Assembly (NCBI RefSeq): GCF_026340305.1
Contig: NZ_JAPEPI010000001.1
Location: 744,001 to 808,000 of the forward strand
DNA: 64,000 nucleotides
Direction of reading: 5' to 3'
DNA from: Streptomyces sp. NBC_01381
Lineage (GTDB): Bacteria > Actinomycetota > Actinomycetes > Streptomycetales > Streptomycetaceae
Part shown: piece by piece, positions 37,872 to 47,468 of the stretch
Layout: every line of letters starts with the position of its first letter
How positions within the stretch are numbered: the first letter of the stretch is position 1
Program-made: the position numbers and the translations under genes
Notes under the pieces: model-generated
The model's database searches: none
What the model saw: the letters and a program-made list of their open reading frames with translations, nothing else
Told to the model about the DNA's origin: nothing

Positions 37872-38831
37872 TCAGACGGTGGCTGCCGCGGTCTCGCTGT
37901 CCGTGAGGGCGGCGAGGAAGCGCTCGGCGTCCAGGGCGGCGGAGCAGCCGGTGCCGGCTGCCGTGATCGCCTGGCGGTACGTGTGGTCGACGACGTCACC
38001 GGCACCGAAGACACCGGTCAGGTTCGTCCGGGTCGAGGGCGCCTCGACCTGCAGGTAGCCCTCGTCGTCCAGCTCGAGCTGACCCTTGAAGAGCTCCGTA
38101 CGCGGGTCGTGGCCGATCGCGATGAACAGACCCGTCACCGGCAGCTCGGAGGTCTCACCCGTCTTGAGGTTGCGCAGCGTCAGACCGGAGAGCTTCTGCT
38201 CGCCCTTGATCTCGGCGACCTCGCTGTCCCAGACGAACTTGATCTTCGGGTCGGCGAACGCGCGGTCCTGCATCGCCTTGGAGGCACGCAGGCTGTCGCG
38301 GCGGTGCACGATCGTCACGGACTTGGCGAAGCGGGAGAGGAAGGTCGCCTCCTCCATCGCGGTGTCGCCACCGCCGATCACGGCGATGTCCTGGTCCTTG
38401 AAGAAGAAGCCGTCGCAGGTCGCGCACCAGGAGACGCCGCGGCCGGAGAGCGCGTCCTCGTTCGGCAGACCGAGCTTGCGGTGCTGGGAGCCGGTCGTCA
38501 CGATCACGGTCTTCGCACGGTGCACGGTGCCCGCCGTGTCCGTCACGGTCTTGATCTCGCCGCTCAGGTCGACAGCGATCACATCGTCCGGAACCAGCTC
38601 GGCGCCGAAGCGCTCGGCCTGGGCCCGCATGTTGTCCATGAGCTCGGGGCCCATGACGCCGTCCTGGAAGCCGGGGAAGTTCTCCACCTCGGTGGTGTTC
38701 ATGAGCGCACCACCCGCGGTGACGGCGCCCTCGAACACCAGTGGCTTCAGCGACGCGCGTGCGGTGTAGAGCGCCGCCGTGTAGCCGGCGGGCCCGGAGC
38801 CGATGATGATCACGTTACGGACGTCGGTCAC
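37872..38831 (-). CDS. trxB: Thioredoxin-disulfide reductase
   Basis: 319 residues from GTG 38831 ([11 protein letters not shown]). The FAD-binding motif is [16 protein letters not shown], the redox pair is Cys136/Cys139 in CATCDG, and the NADPH motif is [10 protein letters not shown]. It transfers NADPH electrons to TrxA. The ORF could extend to 38906, but the extension lies within the promoter region. A SigR-type promoter is at 38905-38931. Confidence 0.97.
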   Translation of the reverse strand: MTDVRNVIIIGSGPAGYTAALYTARASLKPLVFEGAVTAGGALMNTTEVENFPGFQDGVMGPELMDNMRAQAERFGAELVPDDVIAVDLSGEIKTVTDTAGTVHRAKTVIVTTGSQHRKLGLPNEDALSGRGVSWCATCDGFFFKDQDIAVIGGGDTAMEEATFLSRFAKSVTIVHRRDSLRASKAMQDRAFADPKIKFVWDSEVAEIKGEQKLSGLTLRNLKTGETSELPVTGLFIAIGHDPRTELFKGQLELDDEGYLQVEAPSTRTNLTGVFGAGDVVDHTYRQAITAAGTGCSAALDAERFLAALTDSETAAATV

Positions 38832-38904
38832 GGCTTGATTCCTCGTCTCTGGAGACTGCTGCGTACTGCTGGTGGGTGCCTGTCTCAGGTCTCTCACCCC
38901 ACCC

Positions 38905-38931
38905 AACGGATCCTACGGGGCTTGCATTCCC
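38905..38931 (-). promoter_or_regulatory. SigR-type promoter of trxBA
   Basis: On the minus strand, GGGAAT (38931-38926) is followed after exactly 18 bases by GTT (38907-38905). This matches the SigR consensus GGGAAT-N18-GTT. It lies 74 bases upstream of the trxB start. SigR control of trxBA is established in S. coelicolor. Direct sequence match. Confidence 0.9.
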
Positions 38932-39015
38932 GACGTGTCCGGGCGCACGTAAGCATGTCAGGGACGGCGGCATGCCCTTGCACGACCGCGCTCCTCTTGC
39001 CGGTGCGGTGAGAGG

Positions 39016-40002
39016 TCAGGGCCGGGCGTAGGAGTTCGTCAGCAGGATCTTGCCAGCGGCGGTGGACGACGACGGCTTGTCGGTGCACGTCGCGTCGACG
39101 ACGTACGCGGAGACCTTGGTGCTGTCGGAGTCATGCGACGCCACGACGAGGTAGGCGTCCTTCCCCTTGTACGTGCCCTCCTCGGCGGCGATCGGCGTCC
39201 TGGCGCCGAGGCCTCGCTGGACGCACTCCGGCACCGAGACCGCCGCCTCACGCATCGGTGAGTTCTCCTTGGGGGACTCCGGGCTCGATCGCACGTCGAA
39301 GGACGGCTTGCCGGCTTCGGGCTCGGCAGCCGGGTTCTTGGCGAGGAGGTCGGTCACCTGGCCCTTGAGCCTCTCCTCGGAGAAGGCGTGTGCGGAGGCG
39401 GTGTGGTCCGACGAGGTGCCGGCTGTCCCGCCCGAGCCGCCGCCCAGGTTCTGCATCAACAGCGTTCCGAGGCCGATGGCGGCGGCCGTGACGACGGCCC
39501 CGAGCACGGCGGTGCGCCGACGTCCGCCCCGGAAGCGGCTCCGACGCCCAGGGCCGGTGGCCGCACGAGGGTGTCCGGCGGGCCGGTCTGCGGACGGACC
39601 GGGGGTGGGAGTGACCGCCGGCTCAGCGGAGCCGGGCGATGTTTCACGTGAAACACGCGCGCCGGTCGACGCGGTGTCGGGAGCATCGGTCTCGGTCTCG
39701 AGCGAGTCGGACGTGAAGGATTCAGACGGGAGCGACTCAGGCATGATGGAGTCCAGCAGCGCCTCCGCCGCCAGCGCCGCGTCGATGCGGCCGGCGACAT
39801 CGGCGGGCATCCGGGGCGGACCCGGCAGCGTGCCGAGCATGCCGCGGATCTCCTCCAATGACGCGTAGACATCGGCGCAGAGCTCGCAGTCGTCCAGATG
39901 CCGCCGCACGTCGAGGGTGCGGGCAGGGGCGAGCAGCCCCTCCGTGAGGTCGGAGATCTCAGCGACTTCTGGGTGCCCGGCCGAGTCGGTCGTGGTCGTC
40001 AC
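39016..40002 (-). CDS. Zinc-finger anti-sigma factor family membrane protein
   Basis: 328 residues from GTG 40002 (V-T-T-T-T-D-S-A), overlapping the sigM stop by 4 bases. The N-terminal zf-HC2 motif is VRRHLDDCELCADVY (His-x3-Cys-x2-Cys), as in ZAS anti-sigma factors. A long acidic, Ser/Pro linker, one membrane segment (about 185-205) and a C-terminal external domain follow. Coupling to sigM makes it the probable SigM anti-sigma factor (inference). A perfect parS (39641-39654) is embedded in the linker codons as V-S-R-E-T. Confidence 0.85.
   Translation of the reverse strand: MTTTTDSAGHPEVAEISDLTEGLLAPARTLDVRRHLDDCELCADVYASLEEIRGMLGTLPGPPRMPADVAGRIDAALAAEALLDSIMPESLPSESFTSDSLETETDAPDTASTGARVSRETSPGSAEPAVTPTPGPSADRPAGHPRAATGPGRRSRFRGGRRRTAVLGAVVTAAAIGLGTLLMQNLGGGSGGTAGTSSDHTASAHAFSEERLKGQVTDLLAKNPAAEPEAGKPSFDVRSSPESPKENSPMREAAVSVPECVQRGLGARTPIAAEEGTYKGKDAYLVVASHDSDSTKVSAYVVDATCTDKPSSSTAAGKILLTNSYARP
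39641..39654. promoter_or_regulatory. parS site (perfect) inside the anti-sigma gene
   Basis: GTTTCACGTGAAAC within coding sequence of the linker region; reads V-S-R-E-T on the minus strand. Confidence 0.95.
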
Positions 40003-40733
40003 GCTCGCCCACCTCCGCCCTTCACAGCAGCTGAATCGCTTGGTCCCGCTTCCCGTGGCCCCGCTGCAGGTGGGACGGATGTCCCCTGCGTCCGGTTCCT
40101 TCCCGGGTCCGGCTTCTTGCCGTTCTGGTCCTCGCCGCCGTCTCCGCTCGGCGTACGGGTCTCCGTACGCAGGTGGGTGAGCAGCGGCAGCAGTCTGGCT
40201 CTGCCGCGCGCGCAGCGGCTCTTCACGGTGCCGGTGGGCACATCGAGCACTCGGGCCGCCTCGGCCACCGGATAGCCCTGCATGTCCACCAGGACGAGGG
40301 CGGCGCGCTGGTCGTGCGGCAGCGTGCCGAGGGCCTCGATGAGCTGGCGGTGCAGATCGCCCCGCTCGACGGGGGCCGACGCCGACTCGTGCGGCTCGAG
40401 AAGCTGCTCGAGGCGTTCGGTGTCGTCGATGGGGGAGGTCTTCCGCGATGCCGCCTTGCGCGCCCGGTCGAGGCAGGCGTTCACCGTGATCCGGTGCAGC
40501 CACGTCGTGACGGCGGACTGACCGCGGAAGGTGTGCGCGGCGCGGTAGGCGGAGACCAGGGCGTCCTGGACGGCGTCCGCGGCCTCCTCGCGGTCCCCCA
40601 GCGTGCGCAGGGCGACCGCCCACAGGCGGTCACGATGGCGCCGGACGAGCTCACCGAAGGCGTCCTTGTCGCCGGCCACATGGCTGGCCAGGAGGTCCTG
40701 GTCGCTCATCTCGCCGTGCATGGTGTCATCCAC
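39999..40733 (-). CDS. sigM: ECF sigma factor SigM
   Basis: 244 residues, GTG 40733 (M-D-D-T-M-H-G-E-M). Region 2 (AFGELVRRHRDRLWAVALRTLG, DAVQDALVSAYRAAHTFRGQ) binds core polymerase and the -10 element. Region 4 (LPHDQRAALVLVDMQGYPVAEAARVLDVPTGTVKSR) binds -35. The disordered Pro/Gly/Lys C-terminal tail (about 185-244) is unusual in length. It is conserved beside trxBA in Streptomyces and followed by its anti-sigma gene. The stress signal is not evident from sequence. Confidence 0.93.
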   Translation of the reverse strand: MDDTMHGEMSDQDLLASHVAGDKDAFGELVRRHRDRLWAVALRTLGDREEAADAVQDALVSAYRAAHTFRGQSAVTTWLHRITVNACLDRARKAASRKTSPIDDTERLEQLLEPHESASAPVERGDLHRQLIEALGTLPHDQRAALVLVDMQGYPVAEAARVLDVPTGTVKSRCARGRARLLPLLTHLRTETRTPSGDGGEDQNGKKPDPGRNRTQGTSVPPAAGPREAGPSDSAAVKGGGGRA

Positions 40734-40767
40734 CGTCGAACCCCCTCCCCCCGGTGAGCCCAGTCCC

Positions 40768-42477
40768 TCAGCCCGTGAACTTCACGTCCGTGATGGCCTG
40801 CTTGTACCCCGCGGTGCTGTACTCATCACGGGGCGATTTCGGTACATCGGTCAGCCAGACGAGAACGTACTGCGTCTTGACCGGCTTCTCCGCCTTGACC
40901 TTCAAGCTGTGGCCGGTGGTCCTGGCGGTCCCGATCTCCTTCATCGCGGTCAGCGGCGTCGAGGAGGACATCGAGTCCGTGGCGTACAGCTCGACCGTCG
41001 TGTGGTCGCCCTCATAGCGGAGCCCGATCGACGCGGTCGACACGTCCTGCTCCTTGCCGAGGTCGTAGACGATGCCCACGCCCGGCTTGAAGGGCGCGAG
41101 CCGTGGACCTTCTATGAAGCTCTTGCTCCGCCAGTACGTCGAGTCGTCACCGTCGTACGTATTGGGGACGCCTTGAGGGTTCTGCGCGTCGCCCTTGGCG
41201 ACGTACTCGTCGGCGTTCTCGATCTTGATCGGCTTCCCGGGCTTGGGCTTGTTCTTGTCGCCGTCGTCGGAGGTGTCCGTCGATCCGGGGTCGTCGTTCT
41301 TCCCCCGGTCCATCAGCGCGTCCGCCAGCTGCCAGCTGCCGAGGCCAAGGGCCGCGATGAGGAGCGCCGACACGGCCCACTTGAGGGCCTTGCCCGTACG
41401 GCTCTGCAGCGGGGGCGGCGGGGTCGGCACCGGCTGGGTGGCGCCGGGACGGGCCGCGGGGCGGCCGTAGGTGCCCTGCTGGTACGTCGTGCGCTGGTAC
41501 TCGGGCGGGGCCGTGAACGCGGGCTCCGGAGGGCGGATGCGGGGCATCTCGCCGATGGCCTTCACCAGCTCCTCCGGCGTCGTGCACGGAGGCTCCTGGC
41601 GGGAGGCGGTCGCACCCTCGTTGACGAGCGCGCGCATCGCGAGCTCTGAGAGCCCCCTGTGCACGCCCGCACGCACCTGGTCGGGGGCGATCAGGCCGAC
41701 GCCCTTGGGAAGCCCGGAGAGGCCGTACGCATCGTCCTCGTAGGGCCAGCGCTGGGTCAGCGAGGCGTACAGCAGCGCGCCGATCGCCTCCGTGTCCGTG
41801 CGCTGCGGGGTGTCCGAACTGATGCCTCGGAGCGCGGCGTTCACGGCGAGGCCGCGGATGCGGTACTGGCCGGTCGACGTCCTGAGGACGGCGCTCGGCG
41901 TCAGCCGCAGGTGGGCGAGGCCTTCGCGATGGGCGGCAGCCATGGCCTGGGAGACCTGGCTGACGAGCTGGTACGCGTCGTGCGCCTCAAGAGGCCCCGC
42001 CGCCAGCAACGCGGTGAGTTCTGTGGCGTCCGGCAGCCACTCGTGGACGACGTAGACGAGGTCGTTCTCCTCGACCGCGTCCAGGACGTGCACAAAGCGG
42101 GGATCGCCGAGCAGCGCGGACGAGCGCGCCGCGGCGAGTACCGATCGTGCCCGCGGATGGTCGGCGGGCAGCAGATGTACGCCGACGGCCCGGCGGAGTT
42201 TCTCGTCCACCGCGCGCCAGCTGCTGAAACCGTCCAGACGGGTGACGCACTCTTCGAGTCGATAGCGTCTGGCGAGCTTGTGACCGCTGTGCAGCTCGGG
42301 GGGTGATGCCGCCCCCGAGCTCGTGGGCTCGCCGGTCTCTGCTGCGCCTTCTTCTGCCGTTTCCCGCTCCCGGGTCTGGGCCACCCCGTCGGCCGTGGCC
42401 TGCTCCGCCTTCGCGGTCAGCGGCTCATCGCCGCTGTTGTCTGCCACGTCGACGGCAGCCGTGCTCCGTTCCGCCAC
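40768..42477 (-). CDS. Membrane pseudokinase with extracellular discoidin-like domain
   Basis: 569 residues. An acidic N-terminus (1-60) is followed by a kinase-like fold (about 68-310) without catalytic residues: the HRD loop reads AHLRLTPSAVL, DFG reads IRGLAV, and the VAIK Lys is replaced (VGVHLLPAD). One membrane helix (about 380-400), a Lys/Asp linker and a beta-sandwich F5/8C-like domain (NTYDGDDSTYWRSKSF ... GIVYDLG) follow. It lies 118 bases from murJ. In mycobacteria these two modules are fused to MurJ in one protein (MviN), whose phosphorylated pseudokinase recruits FhaA to control peptidoglycan synthesis. Here they are a separate gene. GTG 42477. Confidence 0.88.
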   Translation of the reverse strand: MAERSTAAVDVADNSGDEPLTAKAEQATADGVAQTRERETAEEGAAETGEPTSSGAASPPELHSGHKLARRYRLEECVTRLDGFSSWRAVDEKLRRAVGVHLLPADHPRARSVLAAARSSALLGDPRFVHVLDAVEENDLVYVVHEWLPDATELTALLAAGPLEAHDAYQLVSQVSQAMAAAHREGLAHLRLTPSAVLRTSTGQYRIRGLAVNAALRGISSDTPQRTDTEAIGALLYASLTQRWPYEDDAYGLSGLPKGVGLIAPDQVRAGVHRGLSELAMRALVNEGATASRQEPPCTTPEELVKAIGEMPRIRPPEPAFTAPPEYQRTTYQQGTYGRPAARPGATQPVPTPPPPLQSRTGKALKWAVSALLIAALGLGSWQLADALMDRGKNDDPGSTDTSDDGDKNKPKPGKPIKIENADEYVAKGDAQNPQGVPNTYDGDDSTYWRSKSFIEGPRLAPFKPGVGIVYDLGKEQDVSTASIGLRYEGDHTTVELYATDSMSSSTPLTAMKEIGTARTTGHSLKVKAEKPVKTQYVLVWLTDVPKSPRDEYSTAGYKQAITDVKFTG

Positions 42478-42595
42478 CGTCGTTCCTGCCTCCCCATCCG
42501 TTGCGCTTCGTCAGACGCCAAAGCCAATTGTGCCCACAGTCCGGCGCTATGCACGACACGCGGTGGCCGGTGATGGTTGTGCGGACCCCTCGAAC

Positions 42596-44860
42596 TCACC
42601 GTCCGAGGCGGCCGCGCACCATCCCGACCATGGAGTTGAGCTCCGCGATCCGCATGCGCTTCGCGGCGATGAAGAAGACGCCGAGCAGCACCGCACCGCC
42701 CACGATCAGCGCCGCCAGCGAGCCGAGGACGCCCTGACCGAGCCCCTGAGTGACCGCGTACGCGGCGGCGCCGCCGAGCAGCGCTCCGGGCAGCGAGGCG
42801 ATGCCGAGACGGGCGTACGTACGCAGGACGTGGGCGCCGTCCAGGTCGCCGCCGAGACGCTTCCGCAGCCGTTGCCAGGCGACGCCCACGCCGATGGCGT
42901 AGGCGAGGCCGTAGATGGCGGCCATGCCCGTCACGGCCCAGCGGGTGGGCAGCAGGAAGTAGCAGGCCGTGGAGGCGGCGGCGTTCACGGCGGCGACGAT
43001 GACCGTGTTGTAGAAGGGCGTCCGCGTGTCCTCGTAGGCGTAGAACGCACGCAGCACTACGTATTGCACGGAATAGGGGATCAGGCCGAGGCCGAAGGCC
43101 ATCAGCATGTAGCCCATGTTCGTGGCCTGGGCACTGCCCGAGGAGCCGAAGATCAGCGTGCACATCGGGATGCCGAGTGCGACGAATCCGAAGGCGACGG
43201 GCACGATCGCGACCGCTGTCGTGCGCAGGCCCTGCGAGACGTCGTCGCGGACGGAGCCGGTGTCACCGTCCTGTGCCGAGCGGGACAGGCGGGGCAGCAG
43301 GGCCGCCATCAGGGAGACCGTGATGATCGCCTGCGGGAGTCCCCAGATGAGCTGGGCGTTGGCGTAGGCGGCGAAGCCGATGCCGCTCGTCGACGGCAGG
43401 TCGACGGTGGCGGCGGTGGCCAGCTGGGTGACGACGAGGGCGCCCGCCTGGTTGGCGAGCACGAACAGGATCGTCCACTTGGCCAGCTTGGCGGCCTTGC
43501 CCAGGCCGTGGCCCTTCCAGTCGAAGCGCGGACGCAGCTTGAATCCGGTCTCGCGCAGGTAGGGGATCATCGCCAGGGCCTGGACGACGAGACCGAGCAG
43601 GACACCGACGCCGAGGAGCCGTTCAGCCTCCGGCGGGATGCTGGTCACGGTCATGCCGGACGACGCCGACGATCCGTAGACCCAGATGAACATGCCGAGC
43701 GTGGCGATGATGACGATGTTGTTGAGGACCGGCGTCCACATCATCGCGCCGAACTTGCCGCGCGCGTTGAGGATCTGGCCCATCACCACATGGATGCCCA
43801 TGAAGAAGATCGAGGGCAGGAAGTAGCGCAGCAGCGTTGTACCGACCTCGGTGGCCGCCGGGTCGTTCGCGACCGGCACGGACATCACCCGCACCAGCTG
43901 CGGAGCCAGCACGATGCCCAGGACGGTGAGGACGCCGAGCGCCACCATGACGAGGGTCAGTAGGCGGTTGGCGTACGCCTCGCCGCCGTCGTCGTCCGTC
44001 TTCATGGAACGCACCAGCTGCGGTACGAACACGGAGTTGAGGCCGCCGCCGACAGTGAGGATGTAGATCATCGTCGGGATCTGGTAGACGACCTGGAAGG
44101 TGTCACCGAGCAGCCCGACGCCGAGCGCCGAGACGATCAGGGCGGAACGGATGAAGCCGGTGAGACGCGAGACGAGGGTGCCCGCGGCCATCACCGCACT
44201 GGACTTCAGCAGGCTCGCCGCGCGGCCGCCGCCGCTCGACTTCGGGGCGGGCGCTGGAGCCGGGGCCGCAGGGGCGGGGACGCCCGGCGGCTCGGGCGGG
44301 TGGTAGCCACCGGGCTGCTGGTGGCCGTTGCCCTGCTGGTAGCCGTCCTGGTTGCCCTGGGGGTAGCCGCCGGGCTGCTGGTAGGCGGCGCCCTGCGGTT
44401 CGTGGTAGCCGCCCGGCTGCTGGTCGCGGAAGAGGTGGGCGAAGGCGTCCGGCTCGTGGTGCTCCTCGCCGGCCTGCGTGACCAGGTCGTCGACGCCCAC
44501 GAACTGGGTCGTACGGGCATCGTCGCCGTACGGAAGGTGCCGGGTCGGACCGTCCGGCTCGGGAGCCGGGGTCTGGGCCCACACGCGGGGGTCCGGCGCG
44601 TGCTGCGGGGATGGCGGCTGGGCGTAGAGCGGCTGCGGGTCCTGGTAGTAGCCGGGGGGCGGCGGGGGGTGCGCGGCGCGGTCGTACAGCGCCTCGGTCA
44701 CCGGGTCCTGGGCGCTGAGGTCCTGCGCGCGGTAGGGGTCCTGGTCATAGGCGTCCTGGAGGTACACGTCCGGGGCAGGCTGCGGTGGCATCTGCCCGTT
44801 CTCAGGGGGGCCCGAACCGCCCGCGCCCTGGCCACGGTCACCGTCGTACGGCGCGTTCAT
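42596..44860 (-). CDS. murJ: Lipid II flippase MurJ (MviN)
   Basis: 754 residues. A 220-residue disordered N-terminus rich in Gln, Pro, Gly and Tyr (many GGY and QQPGGY units) is followed by the MOP-superfamily core of 14 membrane helices (from about 225: LLKSSAVMAAGTLVSRLTGFIRSAL). Conserved Arg/Asp residues of the core are in place, for example RLTGFIRS. It flips lipid II to the outer face for peptidoglycan synthesis. It lacks the C-terminal pseudokinase of mycobacterial MviN, which is encoded by the next gene. ATG 44860. Downstream of DUF6049 by 46 bases. Confidence 0.95.
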   Translation of the reverse strand: MNAPYDGDRGQGAGGSGPPENGQMPPQPAPDVYLQDAYDQDPYRAQDLSAQDPVTEALYDRAAHPPPPPGYYQDPQPLYAQPPSPQHAPDPRVWAQTPAPEPDGPTRHLPYGDDARTTQFVGVDDLVTQAGEEHHEPDAFAHLFRDQQPGGYHEPQGAAYQQPGGYPQGNQDGYQQGNGHQQPGGYHPPEPPGVPAPAAPAPAPAPKSSGGGRAASLLKSSAVMAAGTLVSRLTGFIRSALIVSALGVGLLGDTFQVVYQIPTMIYILTVGGGLNSVFVPQLVRSMKTDDDGGEAYANRLLTLVMVALGVLTVLGIVLAPQLVRVMSVPVANDPAATEVGTTLLRYFLPSIFFMGIHVVMGQILNARGKFGAMMWTPVLNNIVIIATLGMFIWVYGSSASSGMTVTSIPPEAERLLGVGVLLGLVVQALAMIPYLRETGFKLRPRFDWKGHGLGKAAKLAKWTILFVLANQAGALVVTQLATAATVDLPSTSGIGFAAYANAQLIWGLPQAIITVSLMAALLPRLSRSAQDGDTGSVRDDVSQGLRTTAVAIVPVAFGFVALGIPMCTLIFGSSGSAQATNMGYMLMAFGLGLIPYSVQYVVLRAFYAYEDTRTPFYNTVIVAAVNAAASTACYFLLPTRWAVTGMAAIYGLAYAIGVGVAWQRLRKRLGGDLDGAHVLRTYARLGIASLPGALLGGAAAYAVTQGLGQGVLGSLAALIVGGAVLLGVFFIAAKRMRIAELNSMVGMVRGRLGR

Positions 44861-44906
44861 GGATACCCCACCTCATCGTCCCCGGGCCCACCGGCCACGA
44901 CATCGC

Positions 44907-47324
44907 TCAACGGTCCACTCTCTCACCCGTGTCCGACGGGTCGGTGCTTTCCGGAGCGGTGTCCGGTGTCGGGTCACTCGGCTGCTCGGGGTCGTCGTCC
45001 CCGGTCTCGGCGCCGGACTCGCCGTCCGGGCCGTCGTCGGGTCCGTGGTCGGAGCCGTCGGCCGCGGCCTCCTCGGCCTGCTTCCGGGCGGCGCGCTTGC
45101 GCTGGGTGTACATCCGGAACCCGGCGAGCACCAGGAGCAGGACGCCACCCGCGATGACGAGCATCACGGTGAGGGTGATCTCGGTGACGTTCACGTCGAA
45201 GCGGACCACTTTGCCGTACGGCTGACCGTCCTCGGTGTAGAGCTGGGCGTAGACCGGGACCGGGCCGTTGGCGTTGGCGGTCGTGGTGAACTTCACCGAC
45301 TGGGCGTGGCCGCCCGCGATCTTGACCGGCCGTTCCGAGTAGGCCTCGCCGTCGATCTTCAGTCGCGTCGGGTTCTCCGACGTGAGGCGCAGCACCATGT
45401 GGTCGACGCCCTGGACCAGGTTGTTCTGGACCGTCACTGGGATCGTCGCGCTGCGGCCCGAGAGCTTCGCGTCGGACTTCTGGATCAGCCGCACCTGCTG
45501 GGTGAGCGTCGTCAGGTAGTTCTGCACGCCCCGGCGGAACCCGTCAGCCTCTGCGGCCCGGCCACGCCACGACGTGGACATCTCGCGGTCTATGGCCCGC
45601 CCGAAGGGAGTGATGACGCGGTCGGGCTCGCTGAGGATCGTCTTGAAGCGGTCGAGGTTGTTCTGGGTGTTCTGGATGTCCTGGAAGGCCGACCTCGGCA
45701 GCTCCTGCTTGCGCAGCGACGCCGGGTAGGAGCCGGCCGACGGCACCCTGGTCGTGGCCGCCGGGTCCGGCTTGGCCTTCGCCGCAGCCGTCAGGTCCTG
45801 TGGCTCCGACCAGCGCTCGTCGGAGAGGGCGGTGAGCGCCTTCGCCATCGACTGGGCCTGGCTGGCGGTCGGCATGCGCTGCGGGGCGACGACGATGCTC
45901 CGCTGCTTGTCCGGGTCCTGCAGGGTGACCATCAGGCTCTGGGCGAGGAACTCCTGCACGGCGAGCGTGGAGTTCTCGGCCCCCGTCATGTCGCCCTGGA
46001 AGGCGGTGGAGAGCCCGGCGTCGGCCACCACGGCGGTCGTACCGCCGCCGATGGGCCGTGCGGCGTTGGGCGTGTACGGCAGCCCGCCGGTCTCGCGCAG
46101 ACTGTCGCTGCGGGCGATCACCGTGTGGGCGCCGGCGGAGGTGGAGACGTCGACGATCGACGGGTCGAGGGCGCCGTTCACCGGCCACGCGAAGTCCGAC
46201 CGCGGCTTGACGTGGAGGATCGTCTCCACGGCCTCGGCGCCCACGTCGGTGGCGCCCTTGAGCTGGCCGAGGGACCCGCTGACCGCCTTGCCGTTGTGGG
46301 CGAGCGAGGCGAGGTCGGGGTCGGCGAAGGGCAGCGCGACGACCTTCCCGTCCTGCACGGTCTGCTCGAGGTCGTTCAGCCACTGCTTGGCGACTGCCTG
46401 GTTCCTGCCCGCGGTGGTCGACCTGCCGTCGGCGGTCCGCACCCGGTAGCTCCGGGTCATCGCGTCGACCGAGGCCAGCAGATCGGGGTCGACGACCCAG
46501 GTGACGTCGAGCTTGCGGCCCAGCGACAGCATCAGGTCGAGGCGGCCGCCCGGGGCGATCTCCTTGGCCAGGTCGTCGTCGGTGAACACGGGCGTCTGCT
46601 GCTCGTCCGAGCCGGTCTCCGCCGTGAGGTGCGAGGTGGAGATGAGCGGCCACAGATACGTCGTCTTCGTCTTCGTGTCGGCGTCCTCCGCCTGCCACGG
46701 CAGGAAGGTCCGCTCGAAGCCGAGCACCTGGGACCACGGCTGGGCCGATGTCCGGCCGGTGAGGGAGACACCGAGCTGGTAGACGCCGTCGATGCCGAGG
46801 TCCAGCGCCTTGACCGGCACGGAGATGCTGAAGTCCGTGCGGACGCCAGGCGCCAGCTTGGAGACCTTCTCGACGTACTTGCCGCCGACCTCGGCTCCGT
46901 CGGCCCCCGGCTGGTAGCCGGTGCGCTTGGCGGCCGCGTCGATCTGGCTCCGGCCGGTCAGGGCAGGACCGAGGCGCAGGCCGACCTCGGCTCCGGTCAC
47001 CGTCTGCTTGCCGTTGTTGGTGACCGTGCCGGAGACGGTGACGGTGTCGTCTTCCGTCGGGGCGGTGGGGGTCAGCGAGTTCAGCGAGACGTCGACGGTG
47101 CTGGAACCGGTGGCCTTGGCCGCCGCGCCGGGCACGGCGGCATCCGCGACCGGCGCCGCAGGAAGCTGCAGCACACCGGTCAGCAAAGGGGCCCCAGCCA
47201 GCAGCGCTGCCGTGCGCCGCAGCCACCGGCGAGCAGGTGAGGGACTGGTCCCCGGGATGTCTGCCGCCTCGGCCACGCGTTGCCCGTCCTCGTCGTCGTC
47301 AGTGGTCGTCGGTTGTGCGTCCAC
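44907..47324 (-). CDS. DUF6049 family exported membrane protein
   Basis: 805 residues from GTG 47324 (V-D-A-Q-P-T-T-T). An N-terminal signal sequence (about 30-55: RRWLRRTAALLAGAPLLTG) precedes Ig-like and jelly-roll extracellular regions (DTVTVSGTVTNNGKQTVTG). One membrane helix lies near 735-755 (VMLVIAGGVLLLVLAGF), with an acidic C-terminal tail. It is conserved upstream of murJ in actinobacteria. The operon suggests a role in cell-wall synthesis or division, but no activity is known. The longer frame to 47453 runs into the pcnA promoter. Confidence 0.86.
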   Translation of the reverse strand: MDAQPTTTDDDEDGQRVAEAADIPGTSPSPARRWLRRTAALLAGAPLLTGVLQLPAAPVADAAVPGAAAKATGSSTVDVSLNSLTPTAPTEDDTVTVSGTVTNNGKQTVTGAEVGLRLGPALTGRSQIDAAAKRTGYQPGADGAEVGGKYVEKVSKLAPGVRTDFSISVPVKALDLGIDGVYQLGVSLTGRTSAQPWSQVLGFERTFLPWQAEDADTKTKTTYLWPLISTSHLTAETGSDEQQTPVFTDDDLAKEIAPGGRLDLMLSLGRKLDVTWVVDPDLLASVDAMTRSYRVRTADGRSTTAGRNQAVAKQWLNDLEQTVQDGKVVALPFADPDLASLAHNGKAVSGSLGQLKGATDVGAEAVETILHVKPRSDFAWPVNGALDPSIVDVSTSAGAHTVIARSDSLRETGGLPYTPNAARPIGGGTTAVVADAGLSTAFQGDMTGAENSTLAVQEFLAQSLMVTLQDPDKQRSIVVAPQRMPTASQAQSMAKALTALSDERWSEPQDLTAAAKAKPDPAATTRVPSAGSYPASLRKQELPRSAFQDIQNTQNNLDRFKTILSEPDRVITPFGRAIDREMSTSWRGRAAEADGFRRGVQNYLTTLTQQVRLIQKSDAKLSGRSATIPVTVQNNLVQGVDHMVLRLTSENPTRLKIDGEAYSERPVKIAGGHAQSVKFTTTANANGPVPVYAQLYTEDGQPYGKVVRFDVNVTEITLTVMLVIAGGVLLLVLAGFRMYTQRKRAARKQAEEAAADGSDHGPDDGPDGESGAETGDDDPEQPSDPTPDTAPESTDPSDTGERVDR

Positions 47325-47468
47325 GCATGGTAACGAGGTGCGCTGTGGCGAAGTGCCGCGGACTGCTCCACATGATCGGAAGACCTGGCCGGGGAGGGGC
47401 GCGCGGGGCCGGAGCGGCCCGGAAAACCGGGCGGCCGGGGGTGCGCGGGCCACGTACCCTTTTCTGTT

